DNA from: JAVVHH01 sp965199585
Lineage (GTDB): Bacteria; Pseudomonadota; Alphaproteobacteria; Acetobacterales; Acetobacteraceae
DNA length: 64,000 nucleotides
NCBI GenBank assembly: GCA_965199585.1
Contig: CBDASI010000001.1
Span: forward strand, 1-64,000
Direction of reading: 5' to 3'
A model generated the notes under the pieces. That model searched no databases, had not been told where the DNA came from, and saw nothing but the letters and a program-made list of their open reading frames with translations. The position numbers and the translations under genes are program-made. The first letter of the stretch is position 1. Each line of letters opens with the position of its first letter. Below, in pieces: positions 55,546-62,898 of this stretch.

Positions 55546-57695
55546 ATCGATTGCTCCCCCCAGGTGTGGCGCAAAATCCAACCGTCGATCAGCGGTGCCG
55601 TCGGCGCCGCTTGCGCGGCATCTTCCTCCGGCGCCGACACCTGAACGGCGGGCACCCACCTCATGGGCAGCCCGGCCTCGCGCACCGAAAGGAAGAAGGC
55701 GGCTTCTTGGCCCGCCTCGGTTGTGAACCGTGCCGCTCGCGTGATTGCCGGCAAAGCGGCCCGGCTGATCAAGCAGCAAACGGTTGTGCCGGCATCGGCC
55801 GAAACTGGCTCGCCTTCACCGGCAAACTCGGCGCAGAGCCCGGCCAAAGGAGCGGAGACGCTGGCGAACGGCGCCTGATCAAGGAACACGACGTGCTGGC
55901 TGCCGGCGAAGCGGACTGAACGGTCCTCGAACAGCACGGTTGGGCAGGCGATCGGGTCGCTGCCGGCTGCGCGACCCAACGTGTCCCGCCAGGCCGGCGC
56001 ATTGCCGACCAGTCCGGGCGAGACGAGCAGGAAGCTCTGCGCCTCGCTCACAACCGATGCCTCGCGAAGAGCGTCGACCGGAAGCGGCGTTCGCGCGATT
56101 GCGACGACGCTGGCCGGCAGCCCGTAAAAGCGGATCAGGCGGACGAGCGATTGGCGTTGCGCATGGTCCCATTCCGGGCCGCAAACGAACACGACTTGCT
56201 CGTCGGCGCCCGCCGGGTCCAGCAGGAAACTGGCCAAGAACGAGCGCGGCAAACTTGCCGTGCGCAACGGCACGACGATCGCGCGAGCCCGCTGCAGCGG
56301 GCCGCTCAACAGGATCTCACCGACCGTTTCGCCCGATGGCGGCAGCCCGGCGATGAACGGTGCGAGGTGCCGCTCGACGATGGGCTCGCCCGAAGGCTTA
56401 TGGAGGTCGACGCTCCCGAGCAGAGCGGCCAGGACGCCCGGCGCGTCAGGCGAGACGAAACGAACCGGCAGAAAGGCGAAGCCACCGTCGGTGAAGGTGA
56501 AGCGGAGATAGGCGGGGCGGGGCGGCGGCAGCGTGTCGGGCACCGCGACGGCGAACCCCCATTTGTGGCCCAGCGGAGCGGGAAATGCCGGGTCGGCCGC
56601 AAACGCGGCAGACACGTCCGGCCGAGGAATGCGCTCCCACCTTTCATCCAGGCGGGCCGCAAGCCCTTCCTCCGTGCAGAGATGGAGTTCGGCCGTGTGG
56701 CCCGCCGGATCGAACACCCAGCCGGACACGTAAGCGCCCCCGTTCTCTGCGGCGACCGCCATGTCCAGCGCGGCCCGCACCGGCCGGGGGACGCTGTTGA
56801 GCGTGTCGCGGCCGTCGAACACGGGCTGCAGCGTGGCGCGCAGGAGCGTCTCCAGCGGAGGCGGGCAGTTCAACCGCGGCAGGAGATGGCGGATCTGGCC
56901 GACGCTGTCCTCCAGGCCGAGAACGCGCGGCTCGACCACACGCCGGCTGAGCAAGTCGTCGCCGGTCAGCAGGAAGATCCGTTCCAACCCGGTCACCGCG
57001 TCGATCGCCTCTGGCGGCAGCGCCAGCACGCTTCCGCTCGCCGCCGCCGTCAAGTCCGCCCGCGCGAAATCGCCGACGGTTGCCGTGTGACGCAGGACCC
57101 CAGCGTTGGGCAGCAATAGCTCCACCGGCTCGGTCAGCTTCACGCCCCAACCCTGCATCACCACGCAGCGTTGCGGGACATGCATGATGATCTCAACGCA
57201 CCCGTCCACGCGGGCCGCGTGCTGAAGAAATGTTTGAAGCACGGCGCGTGGCTGGCGGGCCGCACCGCCGTCGTCGGAGCGCATCACATCGAGCATGAAA
57301 CGAGTGATGCGGGCAGCGTGCTGGCCGGCCAAGCCTGCGACCTGCGAGCCGAACTCGCTGTCGTCGGCACTGCCGTCCACCCCGAGGCGAATATCGCGGT
57401 CGGCTGTTCGGGCGCCGCGGAGCGACAGCTCGGCGCCGTCGGCCCGGTCGGCGGTCGGCGGCAACCGAACTGCGATTAGGAAGCCGAAACCGGCGTCGCC
57501 GCCGAGGGGCCAGAATTCGGCACGGAACACGCCGGGCTGGGCCGCCAGCCTCGCCGAGCCCATCTTTGGCATCGGCGTGACCGACCGGCCGAGCAGCATC
57601 AGCGCGCCCGGTTGCGCGCGCCACATCGCGAGCGCTTGGGGCGGTGAGGCCGGTGCCGGATCGCGGGAAGCGGTGCGCAGAACGGACAGGCTCAT
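55533..57695 (-). CDS. Large protein with central GW-x-x-DP domain, glycan-locus associated
   Basis: A 720-residue protein I cannot assign to a catalytic family with confidence. The first 300 residues have no recognisable motif. Around 325-420 there is the GW-x-x-DP domain (YVSGWVFDPAGHTAELHLCT, with HKWGFAVAVPD). The last 250 residues (VEIVVPL-like RAIVVPLRTASLP, FVCGPEWDHAQRQSLVRLIRF, GSQHVVFLDQAPFASVSAPL) look like a degenerate GT2-type nucleotide-sugar fold, with FLDQA where a D-x-D would be. The large GT2 at 59.7-61.9 kb has the same order of parts. No signal peptide. It lies between two GT4 paralogues. Confidence 0.65.
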   Translation of the reverse strand: MSLSVLRTASRDPAPASPPQALAMWRAQPGALMLLGRSVTPMPKMGSARLAAQPGVFRAEFWPLGGDAGFGFLIAVRLPPTADRADGAELSLRGARTADRDIRLGVDGSADDSEFGSQVAGLAGQHAARITRFMLDVMRSDDGGAARQPRAVLQTFLQHAARVDGCVEIIMHVPQRCVVMQGWGVKLTEPVELLLPNAGVLRHTATVGDFARADLTAAASGSVLALPPEAIDAVTGLERIFLLTGDDLLSRRVVEPRVLGLEDSVGQIRHLLPRLNCPPPLETLLRATLQPVFDGRDTLNSVPRPVRAALDMAVAAENGGAYVSGWVFDPAGHTAELHLCTEEGLAARLDERWERIPRPDVSAAFAADPAFPAPLGHKWGFAVAVPDTLPPPRPAYLRFTFTDGGFAFLPVRFVSPDAPGVLAALLGSVDLHKPSGEPIVERHLAPFIAGLPPSGETVGEILLSGPLQRARAIVVPLRTASLPRSFLASFLLDPAGADEQVVFVCGPEWDHAQRQSLVRLIRFYGLPASVVAIARTPLPVDALREASVVSEAQSFLLVSPGLVGNAPAWRDTLGRAAGSDPIACPTVLFEDRSVRFAGSQHVVFLDQAPFASVSAPLAGLCAEFAGEGEPVSADAGTTVCCLISRAALPAITRAARFTTEAGQEAAFFLSVREAGLPMRWVPAVQVSAPEEDAAQAAPTAPLIDGWILRHTWGEQSICAS

Positions 57696-58942
57696 GCTGC
57701 CGATCTCCGGGCCGTCGACTGGAGCAGAGCTGCGTAACAGTCCAGGTGTTTGGCGGCGGACTCCTCGATGGAAACCGGCGGCACGATCCCATCGACCAGA
57801 TGCTGCCACAGGCCGACCTCCTCGATCGCCCTGCGCATGGTCGCGGCGAGCGAGGCGGCGTCACCGACCGGAAAGTGCAGCCCGTCCACGCCATCCCGCA
57901 CCAACTCGAGCGCACCGCCGACCGCGCTGGAGATCACGGGGCGCCAGTGCTGAAAGGCTTCGTTGATGACGAGAGGCGCGTTCTCCCACCACTGCGACGG
58001 GAACACGACCCAGTCGGCATCGGCGATCAGTCGCGGGAGGTCGTGGCGCTGGTAGCCGCCGGCATAACGCGCGTCCGGCGCCTTGGCGCGCGCGGTCGCG
58101 AAACGGGATAACGTGTCCTCGGCCTGATGCTCCGTCCCGCCATGCAGCGACAACGTGTGCGCGACGCCCCCATCCGACAGCAGCGCCGACGCTTCCAGCG
58201 CGACGGTCGCACCCTTGAAGCGATTGATGTGACCGAAGAAGGCGAACCGGTCGCGGCGGAGGGCGCGGCGGGCGGGCACCGGAGTGGCGGCGGGCAGACC
58301 GTTCGGGACCAGGGCGATCCGTTCGGGGTCGAACCCGGCGGCGATGAACCGCTCGCGTAGGAAGCGGCTCGGGGCGATGAACAGATCGACCTGATCCAGC
58401 GCGTTGCCCACGTGCAGCGCCCGGAGCTTGAAGTCGGTCAGGCTGCGGTCGGGGAAGCAGGATCGGCACGCATCGGGCCGTGCGCCGTGGCACAGCGCGC
58501 CAGCGCGGGTGACCATCTGTCCGTCATTGGCGCAGAGCGGGTAGTAATCGTGAAGTGTCATGACGATACGGGTTTGCGGAAGGCAGCGGCGAATCAGGCC
58601 GATCATTTCCACGCCCAACGTCATGACATGGTGAATATGGACCACGTCCGGCCGCTGCTCGCTCAGCAGGTCCCACAGGGGTTGGCTCAACCCGTGCAGG
58701 TCGATCTGGGAGAGGAAAAACGGGTCGAAGCCGCCGGTCCAAACCAGCACCTCGTCCGGCGCACCGCCGATCGCTTGGAATGGCGTGCCGGGGCTGGCTG
58801 GCCGCTGGTGCGCGGCGGTGCCGGCGAGCAGCAAGCCCTGGACGCCGCGGTCGCGCAGCGTGCGAAAGAGGTCGCGGGCGAAGATTTCAGTGCCGCCGGC
58901 CTGCAGCTCGGGGTGGGCATGGAGCAGGAACAGGACGCGCAT
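57692..58942 (-). CDS. Glycosyltransferase family 4 (copy B)
   Basis: A 416-residue GT-B enzyme, paralogue of the GT4 at 54.3-55.5 kb. The N-terminus is LFLLHAHPELQAGGTEIFAR, the acceptor domain holds ALCHGARPDACRSCFPD (the same cysteine pattern), and the donor domain has RFAFFGHINRFKG, VVFPSQWWENAPLVINEAFQ and GGALELVRDGVDGLHFPVGD. ATG at 58942 overlaps the methyltransferase stop by one base, and its own stop overlaps the next gene by 4. The two copies probably transfer related sugars, or the same sugar to different positions of the glycan. Confidence 0.88.
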   Translation of the reverse strand: MRVLFLLHAHPELQAGGTEIFARDLFRTLRDRGVQGLLLAGTAAHQRPASPGTPFQAIGGAPDEVLVWTGGFDPFFLSQIDLHGLSQPLWDLLSEQRPDVVHIHHVMTLGVEMIGLIRRCLPQTRIVMTLHDYYPLCANDGQMVTRAGALCHGARPDACRSCFPDRSLTDFKLRALHVGNALDQVDLFIAPSRFLRERFIAAGFDPERIALVPNGLPAATPVPARRALRRDRFAFFGHINRFKGATVALEASALLSDGGVAHTLSLHGGTEHQAEDTLSRFATARAKAPDARYAGGYQRHDLPRLIADADWVVFPSQWWENAPLVINEAFQHWRPVISSAVGGALELVRDGVDGLHFPVGDAASLAATMRRAIEEVGLWQHLVDGIVPPVSIEESAAKHLDCYAALLQSTARRSAA

Positions 58943-59718
58943 CAGCCAGCCGCCTTTTCGAACACGCAGATATCCTGGAAGCTTCGACCAGCGCGGCCGC
59001 TCCACCATCCGTAACCAGCAGGGTTGCGACGGCGCAGGCCGTGGCGGAGGAACAACTCCAGCAAGACGTCCTCGTCATAAGCAACCGCCGCCAAGGGCGC
59101 GTCCGGGATCGCGTAATAGAAAGGGCCTTCCCCGGCCGGGTCGAACGCAAGGGTCCCATTCCCGGCCCTTAGCGCGGCCCGCGCCGGGGTATTCATGAGA
59201 AATGCGGTTGCAAAACAGCGTCCGCCGGGAGCGAGCAGCCGTGCCACTTCCGACGCGTAGTGAAGCGCTTCCGGCCGATCCAAATGGGTAAGCACGGAGA
59301 TGAGGCAGATCAGGTCGAAGCTTCCGTCTTCGAACGGCAGCCGGATCGTCGCTGTGTCGAGCGCGCCGGCCGGATTGTAGAGAGGGTGCCGCAAGTCGAG
59401 ATGGTGAAAGCGGATGTCGGGGTAGAGCGGTGTGACCGTGCTGCTGCACCAGTCGATCCCGGCCGCGACCGGGTCGACGCCATCGTAGCTGCCCGTCTCG
59501 AGGAACTGCGTCAGGGGTAGGGCGAGGCGGCCGATGCCGCAGCCGATGTCCAGTACGCGATCGGCCGGTGTGAGGTCCGCATCTTTGACGAGGCGCTCGA
59601 GAAATTCGGCGCCGATCGCCCGGTAGTCGCCGTCGCCCACGTAAATGAGCTCGCTTGGCGGAACCGGCATGAATCGGTTGCGGGTCAGATGGGCGCGCAG
59701 GGTCGCGATGTCGGTCAT
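58942..59718 (-). CDS. Class I SAM-dependent methyltransferase
   Basis: A 258-residue methyltransferase with a textbook motif I (VLDIGCGIGRLALPL), the acidic loop YDGVDPVAAGIDWC, motif post-I and IV (FDLICLISVLTHL) and LLAPGGRCFATAF. The N-terminus (RNRFMPVPPSELIYVGDGDY) resembles a group found in glycan and glycopeptidolipid clusters. It is co-translated with its neighbours: it overlaps the large GT2 by 4 bases and GT4 copy B by one. Sugar O-methylation is likely; protein or lipid targets are not excluded. Confidence 0.87.
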   Translation of the reverse strand: MTDIATLRAHLTRNRFMPVPPSELIYVGDGDYRAIGAEFLERLVKDADLTPADRVLDIGCGIGRLALPLTQFLETGSYDGVDPVAAGIDWCSSTVTPLYPDIRFHHLDLRHPLYNPAGALDTATIRLPFEDGSFDLICLISVLTHLDRPEALHYASEVARLLAPGGRCFATAFLMNTPARAALRAGNGTLAFDPAGEGPFYYAIPDAPLAAVAYDEDVLLELFLRHGLRRRNPAGYGWWSGRAGRSFQDICVFEKAAG

Positions 59719-61892
59719 GGCGCTGCTCCGGCGCCGCCGAACTCGGGCTCCGCCATGAGCTCGGCGATCGTGTCGTCCCAGCGCCGATGGTGGAGACGAC
59801 GATTATAGCGACAGGCGAGCGTGCCGCTGTAACCCTTGTGCAGACTGATGGAGCGGCGCTCGAAGTGGAATAGCTCCGCTTCCGGAACGTAAACCGTCAG
59901 TGCGCCGGCGGCGTGCAACCGCAAGCAGAAGTCGGAATCCTCGTAGTCGCCGACGATGTAATCCTCGCAGATGCCGCCGACCGCCTCGAACAGCGAACGG
60001 CGAACCATCAAGGCCGCGCCGGTGAGGCCAGGAACACGCCGCGACCGGGCCGCCCCGGGCCAGAGGCGTGGCATGCCCTTGTGGTAGTGCGCATTGAGCC
60101 ACTGGCCATCGAGGTCGCGCTGAAAGAACAACCCGGCATGTTGGATCGACTCGTCGTCGAACAGCAGCTTGGGACCGACGGCGCCGACATCGTCCTGCGC
60201 CAGTGCCGTCAGAAGCGTGCTCAGCCAAGGCCGACCAGCTGGCACGACGTCCGAGTTGAGCAGCAGCAGCGCGGGCGCCCGGGCGAAGGCGGCGCCGGCA
60301 TTATTGGCTGCAGCATAGCCGATGTTGTGCGGCAGGATCAGGAGCAGCATTGGCAGGCCGTGGAGGGCGTGGAACCCTCGCAGGAGATGCTCGACCTGGT
60401 GCGCCTGTTCCGGGCTATCGAGCACGAAGATGAGCTGGGCCGTCCGGCATTGCGGATCGTTCGCGAAGGCCGCGAGTTGGAAGCGCAGGAAGCTCAGGTT
60501 GCGGTAGAGCGGGATAAGGATGCTCACGGCCGGGTCGGCCGGAGGCGTGCCGATGCGGATCACGTCGGGTGCACTGCGGCCGTTGAGGGCGCGGCGGTGA
60601 AAGGACGCCGCGGCCGGGGCGAGGCAGTCGTCCAACATCGCGTCCGTCACGGCTTCCGGCGGAACGCTGGCCAGCACGGCCGTTCGCGCCGCTGCGGGTG
60701 AGGGTTGGCGAAGTGGCGAGCGGACCTCGATGCGAGCGCCGGAATGCAGCCGCAGGAACAGCGTCGGCTGTAGAGAAATGCCGGCGCAGGGATCGCGCAC
60801 CAGCGCCACAAAGCCGCTGCGCGCGCGTCCGCCCGAGAAGGCGGCGCTGGCGAAGTGCTTGTCGATGTCCGGCCGCCGGAACCAGTGCATCTCGCCGAGA
60901 GCTAGCGGGACCGTGCCGTCGTCTCCGCCGAGTTCAACGGCGGCGACCAACTCCATCGGGTCTCGGATCCATCCGCGGAGGAACAAGCGGCCTTCCCCGT
61001 CCTGCAGCGAAGCTTCCAGCGCGGCGCCGATGGGGCGGGATACGTCGTCGTGCCGTCGCGGGGCGGCTGGGGACAGGAACGAACTCTCGCGGAGATGCGC
61101 GGCGACACGCGGGCAGACCGGAGCGAGCGCTTGAAGGCAAGCGGCGCGGATTTTGGCGGCGCGGAGATTGGCCCGGTCGGGCTTGCTTTGCAGCAGGTCC
61201 TGCACGCCTGAACGCGTCGTCGCCATCTCGAACAGCCTGAAGCGCTCGTCTTGAACGAGCAGGACGTCCTCGGGCGTCACCCGTTCGATCAGGTGCAAGC
61301 CGGTCGACCCGGGAAGGGTTGGCGCGGCACTCCGACGCACGCGCGCTTCATTCACGATGAACACGGTTGCGGTGCCGAGATCGGGCAAGTCGTCGAGCAG
61401 CATCCACGCCCCGGTTACGGTCGCGACCGGCTTGGCGACGCCGCACTCGTGGGCGCAGAGACGGGCGAGTTGGAGGCAGGCAGACGCGAAGGCGGGATCG
61501 TCGGCCAGCGAGAACGCCTTGCCGCAGAAGCCGAGCAAGAAGCTCAACAGGCGCTGTTGCGATAGATTGTCGAGCTCTTCGGCCAGCTCGACGATGTCCG
61601 AACCGAGGATGATCGTGTTGAACGGATCGGTGGCATCCAGTTCGTGCGGGTGGTCGGCCGCGACGGACAGCAACGCCCCTTCCGGTGAGGCGTGGAAGGC
61701 CGACAAGCGCATCGCAGCGATCTGGTGCGGACCGGAGGCGGACTGCACGGCCACGGTGCCGTAGGGCGGCTCACGGCCTGAGAATAGGCGCCCTTCGACG
61801 CTGGCCTTGGAGGTCGACAGCAGGATGACGTCGGCAGCGAGCAGGATCGCTCGCGGCGGCAGCGTATCCGGAGGAAGGCGACTGAGCAGCAT
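59715..61892 (-). CDS. Large GT2-containing glycosyltransferase with GW-x-x-DP domain
   Basis: A 725-residue protein. Residues about 1-280 are uncharacterised; about 300-400 carry the GW-x-x-DP domain (LFLRGWIRDPMELVAAVELG). From about 455 to the end it is a GT2 catalytic domain: PAVSILIPLYRNLSFLRFQL, LPHNIGYAAANNAGAAFARA, LLLNSDVVPAG (the D-x-D-like metal site), VPGLTGAALMVRRSLFEAVG and YEDSDFCLRL (catalytic ED). It has no signal peptide. It is the first enzyme of the glycosyl part of the operon, 113 bases downstream of the RTX gene, from which it is separated by two hairpins. Confidence 0.85.
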   Translation of the reverse strand: MLLSRLPPDTLPPRAILLAADVILLSTSKASVEGRLFSGREPPYGTVAVQSASGPHQIAAMRLSAFHASPEGALLSVAADHPHELDATDPFNTIILGSDIVELAEELDNLSQQRLLSFLLGFCGKAFSLADDPAFASACLQLARLCAHECGVAKPVATVTGAWMLLDDLPDLGTATVFIVNEARVRRSAAPTLPGSTGLHLIERVTPEDVLLVQDERFRLFEMATTRSGVQDLLQSKPDRANLRAAKIRAACLQALAPVCPRVAAHLRESSFLSPAAPRRHDDVSRPIGAALEASLQDGEGRLFLRGWIRDPMELVAAVELGGDDGTVPLALGEMHWFRRPDIDKHFASAAFSGGRARSGFVALVRDPCAGISLQPTLFLRLHSGARIEVRSPLRQPSPAAARTAVLASVPPEAVTDAMLDDCLAPAAASFHRRALNGRSAPDVIRIGTPPADPAVSILIPLYRNLSFLRFQLAAFANDPQCRTAQLIFVLDSPEQAHQVEHLLRGFHALHGLPMLLLILPHNIGYAAANNAGAAFARAPALLLLNSDVVPAGRPWLSTLLTALAQDDVGAVGPKLLFDDESIQHAGLFFQRDLDGQWLNAHYHKGMPRLWPGAARSRRVPGLTGAALMVRRSLFEAVGGICEDYIVGDYEDSDFCLRLHAAGALTVYVPEAELFHFERRSISLHKGYSGTLACRYNRRLHHRRWDDTIAELMAEPEFGGAGAAP

Positions 61893-61921
61893 TAGAGCAT
61901 CCTGCCATCTGTTCGGGCGCC

Positions 61922-61975
61922 CCCCGTCCGGCCGTTTTCGGCCGAACGGGGAAGAATTCCGACGGCTTTGCCGTC
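61922..61975 (-). terminator. Two hairpins between the RTX gene and the glycosyl operon
   Basis: On the minus strand, first GACGGC-TTT-GCCGTC (61961-61975, 6-bp stem), then a very strong stem with arms 61922-61934 and 61939-61951 (12 of 13 pairs, TTTT loop on the plus strand). Both lie after the RTX stop at 62006 and before the GT2 start at 61892. They could partially terminate transcription so that the abundant RTX mRNA exceeds that of the enzymes. Confidence 0.6.
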
Positions 61976-62005
61976 GCTTCGAGAAGAGACCGGCGTGTGC
62001 CGAGG

Positions 62006-62761
62006 TTAGTGAATGGTGAAGTAGCCGGACGGATTGTTGTGGATGTCCTCAGCCTTGATGCCGACCAGCGTGATCGTCTCGTTGCCGAGTTGGATCACGG
62101 CGTTGCCGTGCACGTCTTGGACGTGAGAGGCGACGTCCTCGGCCGAGCTGATGTTGAGGCCGTTCATGTTGCGCTCGATTTGGAGCATGTCGCCGTCGTG
62201 GAACCCCATCACGACGTTCTGGCCACCCCCGCTGTGGAACTCGAACCGGTCGTAGCCGGAGCCGGCGACCATGGTGTCGTTGCCGTCGCCGGCGACCATC
62301 AGCGTCGAGCCGGAGCCGCCGATCAGCATCTCGTGGCCGCTGCCAGCAACGAGCGTGTCGCTGCCACTGCCGCCCAAGAGGGTGTCGTGACCCGTTCCGC
62401 CCTCGAGATAATCGTTGCCGGAACCACCATGAAGCATGTTGTAAGTACCGGAAGCGATCATCGTGTCGTTGCCGGAGCCGCCCAGGATGGTGTCGTGGCC
62501 GTTCCCGGAGCTCTCGACATAGCTGTTGCCAGAGCCAAGGCTGATGAAGTCGTGGTGACCCGAGAACAACACGGTGTCGTTGCCGTCGCCCGTATAAAGC
62601 GTCTCGTGATGGCCACTCATACTGAAAAAGTCGTGGCCATCGCCGCCAGAGATCGTGTCGAAGTTGTGCGACACCATGAAAGTATCCGATCCGCCAGAGC
62701 CGTGCATCGCCGAATGATCGGCGGTGTCGGTGTAGAAACTACCACCAGGTATCGTTGCCAT
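62006..62761 (-). CDS. RTX-repeat calcium-binding protein, type I secretion substrate
   Basis: A 251-residue glycine/aspartate-rich acidic protein with ten or more nonapeptide repeats of the GG-x-G-x-D type (GGDGHDFFS, TGDGNDTVL, GGSGNDTMI, GGSGNDYLE, GGTGHDTLL and others), which fold as a Ca-binding parallel beta-roll. It has no N-terminal signal; the non-repeat C-terminus (about 195-251, with VIQLGNETITLVGI and a hydrophobic end) fits an uncleaved type I secretion signal. Many repeats have His where Asn/Asp is usual. The dedicated exporter is probably the ABC pair and HlyD-type protein of the same locus. ATG at 62761 follows AGGGG. Confidence 0.88.
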   Translation of the reverse strand: MATIPGGSFYTDTADHSAMHGSGGSDTFMVSHNFDTISGGDGHDFFSMSGHHETLYTGDGNDTVLFSGHHDFISLGSGNSYVESSGNGHDTILGGSGNDTMIASGTYNMLHGGSGNDYLEGGTGHDTLLGGSGSDTLVAGSGHEMLIGGSGSTLMVAGDGNDTMVAGSGYDRFEFHSGGGQNVVMGFHDGDMLQIERNMNGLNISSAEDVASHVQDVHGNAVIQLGNETITLVGIKAEDIHNNPSGYFTIH

Positions 62762-62829
62762 TTGTCGCCCCTAAAGAATGTAACCCCATCATTCTGATCG
62801 GCTCGGGTTTCACTTTTGGCCGATAAAGG

Positions 62830-62844
62830 TTAATGCAAATTTAA
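62830..62844. promoter_or_regulatory. CtrA-type binding box upstream of the RTX gene
   Basis: TTAATGCAAATTTAA is TTAA-N7-TTAA, and on the minus strand it ends TTAACC, matching the CtrA consensus (TTAA-N7-TTAAC). It lies 69 bases before the RTX start codon in an unusually AT-rich stretch. A 6-bp inverted repeat (AGAATG/CATTCT, 62775-62795) sits in the leader. Suggests cell-cycle or motility-linked control. Confidence 0.6.
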
Positions 62845-62898
62845 GTCGGACCAAGAACGACCGCTTTTTTTGCGGCAGGGCCGGATTTTCTGAAACCA

